This document shows, piece by piece, positions 46,384 to 55,780 of a stretch of DNA of 64,000 nucleotides. The stretch comes from Bacillus sp. 491mf (GTDB lineage: Bacteria; Bacillota; Bacilli; Bacillales; Bacillaceae_G). A program made the translations under genes and the position numbers. Positions within the stretch are counted from its first letter, which is position 1. Every line of letters begins with the position of its first letter. The notes beneath the pieces are model-generated. The model ran no database searches and was not told the DNA's origin. It saw only the letters and a list, made by a program, of their open reading frames with translations. The stretch covers positions 93,788-157,787 of the forward strand of contig NZ_FOLV01000008.1 of assembly GCF_900112415.1 (NCBI RefSeq). Direction: 5' to 3'.

Positions 46384-46836
46384 ATGATGAATCATATTAC
46401 GGTTTTGCTAATCAAATTTATATCCTGTATGATTGCTTTTGCGATTGGTTTGGATTTATTCTTTGATGCAACAATTGTGGACATCTTTTCTTTTAGTTTA
46501 TTTGTTACAATCGCTTCATATATGCTAGGAGATCAAATTATTTTACCGCGAGAGGGAAATACCGCTGCACTCGTAGTTGATTTTCTTTTTACTTATATGA
46601 GTGTATGGATTTTTGGAAGCGTACTTTTAGGAAATTATATGCAAATTGCTTGGGGAAGTATTTTATCAGCAATTATCGTTACAGGAGCAGAAATTTTTGT
46701 TCACCGCTATTTAATGAATCGCATTGCTAATTATCAAACAGCAGAAAGAAAACCCCTTACTTTCAATAGATCATTAGCTTATGGAACAGAGTTTGCAGAA
46801 GAGCAAGATGTTACTGATGCGAAAAAACGGAAATGA
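46384..46836 (+). CDS. YndM-like DUF2512 membrane protein
   Basis: 150 aa from the ATG at 46384, preceded by AAAGAGAGGTTCAA; the frame is open further upstream without a site. Four hydrophobic helices (LIKFISCMIAFAIGLDLFF, IFSFSLFVTIASYMLG, VVDFLFTYMSVWIFGSVLL, WGSILSAIIVTGAEIFVH) and a cytoplasmic tail FAEEQDVTDAKKRK. The layout matches the YndM/DUF2512 family of Bacillus membrane proteins, of unknown function. It is followed by a strong terminator. Confidence 0.75.
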   Translation: MMNHITVLLIKFISCMIAFAIGLDLFFDATIVDIFSFSLFVTIASYMLGDQIILPREGNTAALVVDFLFTYMSVWIFGSVLLGNYMQIAWGSILSAIIVTGAEIFVHRYLMNRIANYQTAERKPLTFNRSLAYGTEFAEEQDVTDAKKRK

Positions 46837-46889
46837 TGTAACAACTTTAAATATTTGAGTGAAATCATACTACATTCGTAATCGAATAG

Positions 46890-46926
46890 AAAAATCCTGA
46901 GAATTACTCTTTCTCAGGATTTTTTG
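46890..46926 (+). terminator. Terminator of the YndM-like gene
   Basis: AAAATCCTGAGA and TCTCAGGATTTT form a 12-bp stem with a 9-nt loop, followed by TTTTT. Confidence 0.8.
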
Positions 46927-47006
46927 TCAAATTGAGTTCATTATTGTTTCAAACTACAATCCACTTCACATGTCTTTTATGAAGAACGTGTTATGGTGAG
47001 GTAGTA

Positions 47007-47723
47007 TTATCCGACTTTTCGTTTCAATATTTGAGATTTTCTCCAATACCCTCTATCTTTATGATACAAAATCAAAGCAATTACTAAAATTCCTGAAGCA
47101 ATCCAAATAGCTCTGTACCCTAAATGAGTGGTAGTAAATGTGCCTAACAGTGTACCAAGTATAAAAGAAAAAATAATAACAAGAAATTCTTTAAATCGTA
47201 TTTTCTCTTCCTGATTATGTTCTATAAATGCTAAATATGCTGCCTGCGTAACAGTTCGAAGATTCCCTGTTGTCATTGTTGAATTGTAAACCCACTTGTC
47301 AAGCTTATTAAAAGTAGAAATTTGTAAAGATGATACAAATGAAATGCATACGGTTACTACTATGTTAGGAATACTTTTTGGCAAGAACCCTACAATGATC
47401 AAAACAATACATTCTAAAATAAGAATAGAGCGTCTATAACTATGCAATGCATGTCTTATATGAGGAACCTTTACTACTTCTGATATTAAAACCCCTAACA
47501 TAAAAGCTAAAATAGGCGGGATATATAGCAAAGCATTATACCATTCTCCATTAGCTGCTCTTATAGCGAGTAATACTACATTCCCTGTTTGTGCATTAGC
47601 GAATACTCCGTCCCTACTGATGAAAGTATAAGCATCTAAAAAGCCTCCAACTACAGCTAACAAAATACCTAAATAAACAGAGTTTGAAGATAATGAGGGG
47701 ATTGTACCAAGTTTGTCTTTCAT
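47007..47723 (-). CDS. YoaK-type DUF1275 membrane protein
   Basis: 238 aa from the ATG at 47723, behind CAAGGAGATAATATT. Six predicted helices. GGFLDAYTFISRDGVFANAQTGNVVLL (~residues 24-50) is the conserved DUF1275 core, and STMTTGNLRTVTQA is a second conserved motif. The family is widespread and of unknown transport function. It is monocistronic. Confidence 0.82.
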   Translation of the reverse strand: MKDKLGTIPSLSSNSVYLGILLAVVGGFLDAYTFISRDGVFANAQTGNVVLLAIRAANGEWYNALLYIPPILAFMLGVLISEVVKVPHIRHALHSYRRSILILECIVLIIVGFLPKSIPNIVVTVCISFVSSLQISTFNKLDKWVYNSTMTTGNLRTVTQAAYLAFIEHNQEEKIRFKEFLVIIFSFILGTLLGTFTTTHLGYRAIWIASGILVIALILYHKDRGYWRKSQILKRKVG

Positions 47724-47753
47724 AATATTATCTCCTTGTACATTATATTGCAT

Positions 47754-48135
47754 ATATTATCCATTTATACAAATAAAAACATTATTTTGATACGATTCAC
47801 AAGATATTCGTAATTTCTATCTTGATGTCGCTTCCTTTTACTTTTTCCTAATATGATATAATAACATACCAAGTTTTTTAACTACAATCAATACAATTAT
47901 TGAACGGACTGTAGTTTAATTTCATTCACATTTATAGATTTCCCCTTTCTAATCGTGTATTTATTTAACGGAAAATTAGTCTATCTCAAATGCATCAAAA
48001 AGAAATTTCACCAAAATAACAAAAAAGGAGCGATAGCAAAAACTTATCTCTCCTGTTGTTAATCCAATTTCTATTAAAATATAATCAACCTAATTAGCAA
48101 AAATTCCAATTCCCTTTTTCAATACACTTCATTTA
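47754..48135. other. Intergenic region
   Basis: No gene seen. A hairpin-like GGAGCGATAG...CTATCGCTCC-type pairing is only partial near 48027-48055 (AGGAG...CTCCT), and may end transcription of the APH-like gene. Otherwise AT-rich. Confidence 0.35.
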
Positions 48136-49071
48136 TCACTTTTCACAAAACAACATATGTGGTTCGTACCATAACGGTCTTTTCATTTCAAAACCTTTAT
48201 GATCCTCCAGTATATTATGTAGCCTTCCTATCATTTCATCTAATTGGTGCGGCGCAAAACGTAATGACCAGACTACTGATGAAAAGATAACCATTCCCGC
48301 GTAAATAGAATAAAGCATCCAAAAATCTTCAGGAACATTATGTTTAAAATATCCTTGAATTTGCCCTATTGAAAATGGAATGCTCTCATTTCTTTGAAAT
48401 AAAGATACTTTTACAAAATCATGAATTGGGTCTCCCCAATCAAAATTATTGAAATCAATTACCCCAGCATACCTATTATTGTCTACAATAATATTTTGCA
48501 AATGAAAATCATCATGCTGAAATCGGTTCGGACGTCCTTTTAATACATACTTATTTTTTTCTATAAAATTAATAACCTTTTGATCATTTTCAATCTTTAT
48601 TCCACTTTCCTTATATGCATCAAGGTATCGATAATGCTTTTGCATTGCCTGTTCATACCAAGATTTGATATTAACAGGGGCCTCAAGCAAATGCATTTTA
48701 AATAGCTGTCCTCCTGCTTCAGTACCAATTTTGTATTGCTCTTGATCAGTAAGAACGGTTAATGCCTCCTTCACATCAACGCCCTCAATAAAAGAATAAA
48801 TTGTGTAGCAAAAATTCATTTCTTCTAAAATTCCGATTTCTATGGGCTTAGGGGATTTAACATGATATTCTTGCATTCTTTGTAATATTTGAAACTCCGT
48901 CTTTTTTCTCCCATACCCTTCTAAACTTCCTATTCTTAGTAAGAATTTTTTTTCATCAGAATAGACTACATATTTTTCATCTGGAGAATATCCTTTAGAT
49001 AACCTTTCAATTCTATTAGTACAATGTAAGAAATCAATTTTTTCTTGAAGAATTTGAGGAATATTCTCCAT
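48136..49071 (-). CDS. Aminoglycoside/choline-kinase-like phosphotransferase
   Basis: 311 aa with the APH/protein-kinase-like fold. The N-lobe includes KFLLRIGSLEGYGRKKTEFQIL, with the Lys/Arg-Glu pair. The catalytic loop is RFQHDDFHLQNIIVD (HxDxxxxN, ~residues 199-213), and VIDFNNFDWGDPIHDF contains the metal-binding Asp. It phosphorylates a small hydroxyl compound with ATP. Whether an aminoglycoside, homoserine or another metabolite is the substrate cannot be seen. Monocistronic. Confidence 0.8.
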   Translation of the reverse strand: MENIPQILQEKIDFLHCTNRIERLSKGYSPDEKYVVYSDEKKFLLRIGSLEGYGRKKTEFQILQRMQEYHVKSPKPIEIGILEEMNFCYTIYSFIEGVDVKEALTVLTDQEQYKIGTEAGGQLFKMHLLEAPVNIKSWYEQAMQKHYRYLDAYKESGIKIENDQKVINFIEKNKYVLKGRPNRFQHDDFHLQNIIVDNNRYAGVIDFNNFDWGDPIHDFVKVSLFQRNESIPFSIGQIQGYFKHNVPEDFWMLYSIYAGMVIFSSVVWSLRFAPHQLDEMIGRLHNILEDHKGFEMKRPLWYEPHMLFCEK

Positions 49072-49146
49072 CGTTTACCTCCATTATGGATTTTTCAAAT
49101 GCCTTTTTAATTCTTTCATTACATTACAATAGTTATAGTAATTATC

Positions 49147-49236
49147 GATTCTTTACATCAATCGGAAAAATCACGTCTATTCCTGCCTTACTTAATTCTT
49201 CCTGAATATAATAACAATGTTCTGCGCCATATCTAC
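49147..49236 (-). pseudogene. C-terminal scrap of an unidentified protein
   Basis: Directly after (and just overlapping) the DUF2332 stop, in another frame, the minus strand reads SRYGAEHCYYIQEELSKAG then IDVIFPIDVKNR and a stop. The sequence is protein-like but has no start or ribosome binding site. It may be the tail of a gene lost when the DUF2332 gene arrived. Confidence 0.3.
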
Positions 49237-50258
49237 TTCAAATTCCACTCAAACCATCTACCATGTCCATCCGTCTCTCCAATTGTTTGATGGTATTCAA
49301 CACCATCAAGATAATAATCAAGGTGTAGCTTTCGATCCCACATATTGTTGTAAAGATGGAAAACGTCTCGTTTCCTTCCGATCATTTTTATTTTGTCTAG
49401 CAGTTCATACTTAGAGTCTTCTGGTATTTGATTTGCAACGTGTGTATGAAAAATACAAATTGCAGTATCCTCCGGAAGGTTTTCTGCAACTTCTGAAAGC
49501 AATGCCACTCCATCGCCTTCTATAAGCTTTACTGGATTTTCAATTAAACATGTAGCTGCCTTTTCAAAAAGTGCCAACCTTTCTTCATGTTCAGGCCAAA
49601 TAAGCGCTTTTAACCACAAATAATCTTCAAAATTATTTAAATCGCTAATATGCAAGTCTAAACCTACTTTTGAAGCTACTGGAGGACTAGTTAATAGGAA
49701 TTGTGGTACACTATTTCCTTTTATTTCAGACGTTATATGAACATGTGAGTTTTTATCTCCATAACCCTCGTTTGTTCCATATGAGTAACTATACTTGTCC
49801 CACAACAATTGAAGACCAGCACTTGTTCCAATTTCTATTAGTGATAATGGTTTCTTGACAACGCTATAAATATAACAAAATATTGGATATAGATATGCGC
49901 AGCGCCTTACTTCATTAGTCTGTACTAACTTACTCTTTAGAAGAGAAATAATTTCGTCTTTATACACTTGGCAAAAATCTTTAAAATGAACAAAAGAATC
50001 TTCTACTTCCCTTGGATTCTTCGTAATACTCGGATAATACTCTTTTAAAACATGATCTTCCCCTTTTAACAAAAGATAATGAACAGCACCTAAAAGTAAA
50101 TTAGGAACTGGTTGACCCTCTCGAAAATTCATGCATAGCTCTAATAATTCATCATCTTCAGAAATTTCGGTGGATAAATACTCATATAATTCACTTGAGC
50201 CATTGCATTCCAGTTTGGCGAAATTTTTAAATCGTTCAGATAATTGGGTAGTATTCAA
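49233..50258 (-). CDS. DUF2332 family protein
   Basis: 341 aa. LSERFKNFAKLECNGSSELYEYL at the start, GQPVPNLLLGAVHYLLL (~residues 50-66), LIEIGTSAGLQLLWDKYSY (~137-155) and ICIFHTHVANQIPED are recognisable DUF2332 landmarks. The EIGTSAG loop looks like an S-adenosylmethionine-type Rossmann motif, so a methyltransferase-like fold is plausible. Function unknown. AAGGAGGATTATTTTGAATACTACC supports the start. Confidence 0.75.
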   Translation of the reverse strand: MNTTQLSERFKNFAKLECNGSSELYEYLSTEISEDDELLELCMNFREGQPVPNLLLGAVHYLLLKGEDHVLKEYYPSITKNPREVEDSFVHFKDFCQVYKDEIISLLKSKLVQTNEVRRCAYLYPIFCYIYSVVKKPLSLIEIGTSAGLQLLWDKYSYSYGTNEGYGDKNSHVHITSEIKGNSVPQFLLTSPPVASKVGLDLHISDLNNFEDYLWLKALIWPEHEERLALFEKAATCLIENPVKLIEGDGVALLSEVAENLPEDTAICIFHTHVANQIPEDSKYELLDKIKMIGRKRDVFHLYNNMWDRKLHLDYYLDGVEYHQTIGETDGHGRWFEWNLK

Positions 50259-50360
50259 AATAATCCTCCTTCATTAGTGGGAATTTTTCTAATTTTAAAA
50301 ACAATTCAATTATAACTGAAATCGACGTTATGGTAAATTATTCTTGTTATAGAAATATAT

Positions 50361-50430
50361 GAAATTCAAAAGAAATTCAAAAGAAATTCAAAAGAAATTC
50401 AAAAGAAATTCAAAAGAAATTCAAAAGAAA
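50361..50430. repeat. 11-bp tandem repeat array
   Basis: The unit GAAATTCAAAA occurs six times in perfect tandem, with a partial seventh. The 11-bp period places an A-tract on nearly every helical turn, so the segment should be curved. It sits between the DUF2332 promoter region and the dsdA 3' end. Confidence 0.9.
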
Positions 50431-50502
50431 CTTATAAAAAACAAAAAGTACACCACTTTAGATAAGCGATGTACTCTTACATATATATTAGAAAAAGATT
50501 GT

Positions 50503-51834
50503 TTATCCTTTTTGATAATATTCTTCCATAATGTGAGGTGGAACCATTCCCCCACCTGTTGCCCACATAATATGAGTTGCTTGTTTCATTTTCTCTTGCA
50601 GGTGATTTTCTTGCATATATTGCTGCCCTTTAAAGAGTTGAACTGGTCCGTATACACTTGCCAATGCTGACGGCTCTAATTTTATTCCTTCTGTATCAGC
50701 CAAAGCCTTTAGTAGTCTATATAACTCTTGGTCACTAACTGTGTAACAGCCGCTTAATAACGGTTCCATCACTTTCCCTACAAATCCTGATGCTCTTCCT
50801 ACCGCAAGACCGTCAGCTTCCGTCACATTATCAATGCCAAAGTCTTGGACAGAAATTTTATCATGAAGACCTGTCAGCAAACCAATTAACATACAAGGAG
50901 AATGAGTTGGTTCCGCAAAGAAGCAATGTACATGATCACCAAACAATAATTTTAAACCGAATGCTACTCCGCCAGGGCCGCCGCCGACACCACATGGTAA
51001 ATAAACAAATAACGGATGATCTGCATCAACAATAACGTTTTGATCTTGCAATTGCTTTTGTAAACGAGAAGCAGCTACAGCATATCCAAGGAATAGATTT
51101 TTTGAATTCTCATCATCAACGAAATAACACATAGGATCCGCTTCTGCTTGCCTTCTTCCTTCCTCTACTGCCTTACTATAGTCCGCTGCATATTCGATAA
51201 CTGTAACATTTTTACTGCGTAGTAAATCTTTTTTCCACTGTTTTGCATCAGCAGACATATGAACCGTCACATTAAATCCGAGTTTAGCACTCATAATACC
51301 GATACTAAGTCCTAAATTTCCCGTTGAACCTACCGCGATTGAATATTGCGAAAAGAACGCGCGGAATGCATCACTATCTAAAATGGAATAATCATCTTGT
51401 TTATGTAATAAATGCTGCTCCAAAGCTAAGTCTTCTGCATGTTTTAGAACTTCATAAATCCCGCCTCTTGCTTTAATAGATCCTGATATCGGCAAATGGC
51501 TATCACATTTTAGTAATACATTACCTGCGATATGCTGATTATATTCTTGTTCTAAATGTTGTTTCATAGAAGGAGTTGCGACTAAAGGTGATTCAATGAT
51601 TCCACCTGTATCTTTTGTTTCAGGAAAAGCTTTCGCAATATACGGCGCAAAACGTTTTAATCTTTCCTCCGCATCTTTTACATCGTCTTTCGTAAGAGAA
51701 GCTTTTTTCATTCCTGTTTCAAACTCTTCTTTATTCGGATTCACCCAAAATACTTCCTCTGTCAAAACCAGTTTATTTAATAAAGGGTGCTTTTCTTTTA
51801 ACGTTTGTATAGTTGTACTGTCATACTTCTTCAT
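50503..51834 (-). CDS. dsdA: D-serine dehydratase
   Basis: 443 aa, the DsdA length. PLP Lys lies in [17 protein letters not shown] (~residues 113-129), [13 protein letters not shown] is the phosphate/substrate loop, [17 protein letters not shown] the PLP-phosphate glycine loop, and [15 protein letters not shown] follows. It deaminates D-serine to pyruvate and ammonia, protecting cell-wall synthesis. A divergent XRE-cupin gene 159 bp away is a likely regulator; the usual LysR-type DsdC is absent. Confidence 0.93.
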   Translation of the reverse strand: MKKYDSTTIQTLKEKHPLLNKLVLTEEVFWVNPNKEEFETGMKKASLTKDDVKDAEERLKRFAPYIAKAFPETKDTGGIIESPLVATPSMKQHLEQEYNQHIAGNVLLKCDSHLPISGSIKARGGIYEVLKHAEDLALEQHLLHKQDDYSILDSDAFRAFFSQYSIAVGSTGNLGLSIGIMSAKLGFNVTVHMSADAKQWKKDLLRSKNVTVIEYAADYSKAVEEGRRQAEADPMCYFVDDENSKNLFLGYAVAASRLQKQLQDQNVIVDADHPLFVYLPCGVGGGPGGVAFGLKLLFGDHVHCFFAEPTHSPCMLIGLLTGLHDKISVQDFGIDNVTEADGLAVGRASGFVGKVMEPLLSGCYTVSDQELYRLLKALADTEGIKLEPSALASVYGPVQLFKGQQYMQENHLQEKMKQATHIMWATGGGMVPPHIMEEYYQKG

Positions 51835-51993
51835 TCGTATATTCTCCCTTCTTAATTCCTACCATGTTATCATTTTAAAATTTAACTTTATTTATTATAA
51901 TTAAAATAAATTTAACACAAAAACGAAATGAATTAAATATATATTAATAAATTTTAATTAGATTTAATTTCAATTAGTAAAAGGAGCATAAAA

Positions 51994-52548
51994 ATGAATG
52001 ATATAAATGTAGGACAAAAAATAGCAGAATACCGAAAAGCACAAGGCTTAAGTAGTCGGGAACTAGCGACACTCGCCAATGTCACTCCTTCTATGTTAAG
52101 CCAAATTGAAAAGGGATCAGCAAACCCATCTCTGCAGACTCTTAAATTAATATCTAACGCTTTAAATATTCCTATGTTTAATTTCTTTTTGGAAGAAACG
52201 AATGCTCAAAGCTTAGTTGTAAGAGCTGACCAGCGAAAAAAAATTACCTTTCCCGAAAGTGAAAGCTTATCATATGAGTTACTATCTCCCGATTTAAGCG
52301 GAGCCCTCGAACTTGCTCTGATGACTTTATTGCCGCAATCCTCTTCTTCTGAAGAACCAATCGAGCATAAAGGTGAAGAAATCGCATTTGTTTTAGAGGG
52401 AACTGTGACACTACAATTAAATCAAGAGACAGTAACTTTATACAAAGGAGATAGTGTAAAAATCCCATCTTATATGAAACATAAATGGGAAAATCCCTAT
52501 AAAAAGAAAGCGGTAGTCATTTTTGCAATTACTCCTCCTACTTTTTAA
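51994..52548 (+). CDS. XRE-cupin transcriptional regulator
   Basis: 184 aa. HTH at ~8-62 (IAEYRKAQGLSSRELATLAN, VTPSMLSQIEKGSANPSLQTL) and a cupin at ~110-180 (EEIAFVLEGTVTLQLNQE, LYKGDSVKIPSYMKHKWENP). Such proteins bind a small metabolite through the cupin and repress adjacent catabolic genes. Divergent orientation to dsdA over an AT-rich intergenic region suggests it regulates dsdA. A terminator follows at 52634. Confidence 0.88.
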   Translation: MNDINVGQKIAEYRKAQGLSSRELATLANVTPSMLSQIEKGSANPSLQTLKLISNALNIPMFNFFLEETNAQSLVVRADQRKKITFPESESLSYELLSPDLSGALELALMTLLPQSSSSEEPIEHKGEEIAFVLEGTVTLQLNQETVTLYKGDSVKIPSYMKHKWENPYKKKAVVIFAITPPTF

Positions 52549-52633
52549 GTATTTATCAAATGCATGAATAAGACTTATATGAGGTACCGTCAGGAAGGTG
52601 CGGGTTTACAACGCTAAGGAAGTTTCAACCCAT

Positions 52634-52673
52634 AAAAAAAGTCGATCTCTTAACCAAAAAATCGACTTTTTTT
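52634..52673. terminator. Bidirectional terminator
   Basis: AAAAAAAGTCGAT and ATCGACTTTTTTT pair perfectly over 13 bp with a ~14-nt loop, between the convergent XRE-cupin and MerR-type genes. Confidence 0.8.
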
Positions 52674-52737
52674 ATTTGTTCTTATTCCCTCTTTTTGGGG
52701 ATTTGAGCAAAATTACCCTATATTAATATTTTCTTAG

Positions 52738-53439
52738 TTATTTTAATCCTAACTTTGCACATAATTGATACAAAAAGTATAGTCCATGTAACTGTTCTTG
52801 ATTACGTTTATTTAAATGCTGTTGGCACTCCCGGACAATGCTTTTTGCCCCTTCAATATTGTATTCCTCCAAATTTCTAATAGATTTTTTTAATTGAACA
52901 ATTTCGTGTGAATACACAGCGTTTTGTGTAAGCTTCATTAACAAAATTTTAATAAACTGATATGAATTAAAGTAGCGATAATTATTTTTACCTCTCTTTG
53001 AATTAACATGTCTCTCTTTTTCCCAATATCGTATAGTAGAAGTAGAAATTTTTGTTTTATTTGCTACCTCTCCAATCGTCATTAGGTGATTTGCTATCGA
53101 TTGAGAATCAACGATATTGTTTAGGTCTTTTATTATTCTAGTTGCTAACTCTTTTTCTTGATAGGTGACTGCTTGTATCTCGTTGATTATCCAGAGTGCA
53201 GAATTCAAATTTTTTTGTTGCAGTTTTTTTAATACAGCTGTTGTTATCTCCATTCCAAACCCGGGTGACATGGCTACTATACATTCAAAATATGCTAAAT
53301 GTTCCTCCGTATAGATTCGATATCCTGTATCCAACCTTTCTGTGGGTGGGATAATCCCCCTTGTTTCGTAACTTCTTAAAGTGCTAGTACTTACATTTAA
53401 CCTTTTCGCAATATCAATAGGCCTTATATTACTCTTCAT
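52738..53439 (-). CDS. Regulator with two MerR-type helix-turn-helix domains
   Basis: 233 aa. HTH 1 is at ~5-60 (PIDIAKRLNVSTSTLRSYETRGIIPP, GYRIYTEEHL). HTH 2 is at ~119-175 (MTIGEVANKTKISTSTIRYWEKE, NYRYFNSYQFIKILLMKL). Both retain the STSTxRxYE/WE recognition helix and the wing residues. No metal- or drug-binding domain follows, only short helices. MerR proteins normally have one HTH per chain and dimerise, so one chain here may mimic a dimer. Convergent with the XRE-cupin gene, divergent from the unknown gene at 53588, its likely target. Confidence 0.8.
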   Translation of the reverse strand: MKSNIRPIDIAKRLNVSTSTLRSYETRGIIPPTERLDTGYRIYTEEHLAYFECIVAMSPGFGMEITTAVLKKLQQKNLNSALWIINEIQAVTYQEKELATRIIKDLNNIVDSQSIANHLMTIGEVANKTKISTSTIRYWEKERHVNSKRGKNNYRYFNSYQFIKILLMKLTQNAVYSHEIVQLKKSIRNLEEYNIEGAKSIVRECQQHLNKRNQEQLHGLYFLYQLCAKLGLK

Positions 53440-53587
53440 TCTTCTTCATCCCTATCAACATTAAATTTATTATAAAGTTTATCATTTAATCCCCTTTAAA
53501 ATAAGTATATACAATTGAAAACTTTATAATTGGCTTTAATGTTATAAGATTAAGGAGTAAGTAATAAAAAATGATGGAGGGATCTAA

Positions 53588-54082
53588 GTGTCAAAATTAA
53601 ACATTCAACCCGAAATGTCAATTGAAGAGTTAGGACAAAAAGTATCTGGTTATCTAAAGGACCATTGGGAAGAAGTTCTTGCAAATACCATTGAGGAACT
53701 CCAAAAATTATTTCCGGAGTATGAAGATGCCACGTATGGTATGTACTTAGATAACCTACTTCCCCCAGCATGGAAAGAGCTTGAGAAAGCAGGTTTTCAG
53801 TCTGCTGAAAAAACAAAAGAAGATGACTTTATTATTGCTGGCTGCTTAAATTTTAGAAATTCTATTGAAAAAGCAAAATGGGGAACGCCTGATCATGAAA
53901 AACGTATCTTTTGGATTGTCATTGAAAACCAAAATAAACAATTAATTGGTACTTTTCTTTTTGAATTATCTCATTCTCATGTAAATTTCAACCTCCCTTC
54001 AGCTCCAAAACTAATGACTTTTACAAGTACTGAAAGAAATGAAATTACCAAAAAAATTCTAAGCCTAAACGAAAATTCTTGA
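53588..54082 (+). CDS. Protein of unknown function, divergent from the double-MerR gene
   Basis: 164 aa from a GTG start, preceded by ATGGAGGGATCTAA. It is soluble and acidic in its first half (EMSIEELGQKVSGYLKDHWEE, IEELQKLFPEYEDATYGMYL), with a strand-like second half (RIFWIVIENQNKQLIGTFLF, HVNFNLPSAPKLMTF). No family recognised, no signal peptide. Its 5' region is shared with the double-MerR regulator gene. Confidence 0.6.
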   Translation: MSKLNIQPEMSIEELGQKVSGYLKDHWEEVLANTIEELQKLFPEYEDATYGMYLDNLLPPAWKELEKAGFQSAEKTKEDDFIIAGCLNFRNSIEKAKWGTPDHEKRIFWIVIENQNKQLIGTFLFELSHSHVNFNLPSAPKLMTFTSTERNEITKKILSLNENS

Positions 54083-54159
54083 TTAATGTAACAAGAGACT
54101 GTCTAAAAAGGGCTTGATCCATCCAACAAGTAACAATATATGGAACTACCTACTATTTA
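54083..54159. other. Short spacer before Tn3 relic
   Basis: No gene or clear signal seen. Confidence 0.3.
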
Positions 54160-54470
54160 AGTTCCCACATAATCTGTGAAAATGCACATACTTCAAAATG
54201 ACGACGATTCATTTCTTCAGGTATTCCTTTTTTCTTCTTTGCTGGACTAACCCAACGCCACCAAGCATCTGGTATCCAGGATAAATCTAAGCGAGGGATC
54301 AGCTTTCTTTTCAGTACGAGCAACTGGAATCACTTCTTTTCGAGTAAATTGATGTGAGAATAAGAATGGAATCACTTCTTCCATAGACTTATCTTGGTTT
54401 GTAGAACGCAAAGATATTGAATTTAAAATCTTAAATAATGTTGCTCTATGACTGGCAAAAAAACGTCATA
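54160..54470 (-). pseudogene. Tn3-family transposase fragment
   Basis: The minus strand gives two frame-shifted but adjacent pieces: ASHRATLFKILNSISLRSTN with QDKSMEEVIPFLFSHQFTR, then (after a shift near 54290) IPDAWWRWVSPAKKKKGIPE and EMNRRHFEVCAFSQIMWEL. The order and the RRHFEVC-FSQIMWEL block match the middle of Tn3/Tn4430-like TnpA (~980 aa). Only ~100 codons remain. Confidence 0.65.
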
Positions 54471-54640
54471 AAAACCCCTCTTTCTTTTTAGGGGGTGAGA
54501 GCATCTGGCCATGCATAGAAGTGGTCAGGTCCTATTTCTGCCACATGCAGGGTTTAAGACAAAAGGAGAAAGCTAGTAGCGTTCATGCCGTATTCTTCAT
54601 AGCAGCGACTTATATGTCGAAAAATTAAAATGGATTTATA
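54463..54640. repeat. About 170-bp degenerate repeat, copy 2
   Basis: Counterpart of 942-1112 in the same orientation (see there). It lies immediately beyond the Tn3 transposase fragment, so the repeat may derive from the same transposon family. The plus strand ends IAATYMSKN*. Confidence 0.55.
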
Positions 54641-54694
54641 AAGTAAATAAGCCAGTATTTCTAGGAATTTCCCCTAAAAATGCTGGCTTGACTA

Positions 54695-55219
54695 TCATAC
54701 AATCAGTTTTATTTCTTTTACATCTACTATATCCGCAAACCAACCTAATACTTTGTTATGATGGTGAATGATATCCTCAGCACGTAATTGTTCTGAATCA
54801 AACGTACTATGCGCCCCTTGAATCAACGTTACCTTATACCCTTCACTAAACGCGCGGCGAACAGTTGTATCTACGCAATATTCTGTTTGCAATCCACAAA
54901 TAAAAAGATGTTCGATTCCTTTTTCTCGCAAAACTTCACGAAGATTCGTTTTATAAAAAGAATCCGGTGTTTCTTTTTCCACTATCATCTCATTTGGCAT
55001 TGGAGCAATTTTAGAATGAATGTGCCAACCTGCTGTACCTTTTTCTAACGGATGCCCCTTAGAACCATTATGCTGGACATAAATAACAGGAATATCATGC
55101 GCACGACATCTTTGAATGACTTCCTGTAAATTTCGCAATAATTCCGAGCCATTATGTACAGGTATACCTACTGTATACATACCTTCTTGCACGTCAATTA
55201 CTATAAGCGCTTGTTTCAT
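54695..55219 (-). CDS. Isochorismatase-like cysteine hydrolase
   Basis: 174 aa from the ATG at 55219, behind AAAGGGAGTAATTGCA; the frame continues 7 codons further. MKQALIVIDVQEGMYTVG holds the catalytic Asp, EKETPDSFYKTNLREVL the Lys region, and GLQTEYCVDTTVRRAF the catalytic Cys with the cis-peptide. The family includes nicotinamidases and isochorismatases. Substrate unknown. It overlaps the 3' end of a paralogous gene (55194-55763) by 26 bp, so the two are translationally coupled. Confidence 0.85.
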   Translation of the reverse strand: MKQALIVIDVQEGMYTVGIPVHNGSELLRNLQEVIQRCRAHDIPVIYVQHNGSKGHPLEKGTAGWHIHSKIAPMPNEMIVEKETPDSFYKTNLREVLREKGIEHLFICGLQTEYCVDTTVRRAFSEGYKVTLIQGAHSTFDSEQLRAEDIIHHHNKVLGWFADIVDVKEIKLIV

Positions 55220-55763
55220 TGCAATTACTCCCTTTCCCAATATAGGAATCTACATATTCACTATAATATAAAACCTCAATGACATTGGACCAATTTAATA
55301 CCGAACCAACAAAATCATTAATATTTAATCCTGGCATCTCATAAGTTTCTCCATCATTTACTGTACCAGTTGCATCTTCTATAACAGTAACTTTATATCC
55401 CTTTTCAAAAGCAGCAATAGACGTAAATAAGCAACAATATTCTGTATTAAATCCTACTACAACCACATGATTAACATTATTCTGACGTAATATATCATCT
55501 AAACTTGTATGTAAAAAAGCACTCGGCGTGGCTTTTTCAACTAAATAATCTATATATTTTACAAACTGATTTTCTATTTCACTGTCTTCCGATTGACTGT
55601 ATATGCAACTCTCTGGATTTTCATCCTTGTGCTTCATAAAAATAACGGGATTACCTTGATCTTTAAAACGATTTATCATCTTTTTAATTAAATCTTTTTC
55701 AGAACTAAAATTCTTTTTTGCTAAAATTCCTTTTTGCATATCTAGAACTAGCAATGCTTTCAT
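55194..55763 (-). CDS. Isochorismatase-like cysteine hydrolase (paralogue)
   Basis: 189 aa. MKALLVLDMQKGILAKKNF has the Asp, TPSAFLHTSLDDIL the Lys-equivalent region, and GFNTEYCCLFTSIAAFEKGY the Cys (a CC pair). The C-terminal ~30 residues are longer and less conserved than in its neighbour. The pair arose by duplication. Preceded by a GNAT gene 17 bp away. Confidence 0.85.
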   Translation of the reverse strand: MKALLVLDMQKGILAKKNFSSEKDLIKKMINRFKDQGNPVIFMKHKDENPESCIYSQSEDSEIENQFVKYIDYLVEKATPSAFLHTSLDDILRQNNVNHVVVVGFNTEYCCLFTSIAAFEKGYKVTVIEDATGTVNDGETYEMPGLNINDFVGSVLNWSNVIEVLYYSEYVDSYIGKGSNCNETSAYSN

Positions 55764-55780
55764 ACCATTTCCCCTTTAAC

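Noticed and set aside
50361-50430. Short regular repeats considered as a CRISPR array
   Set aside because: Period of 11 bp without spacers, and no cas genes nearby.
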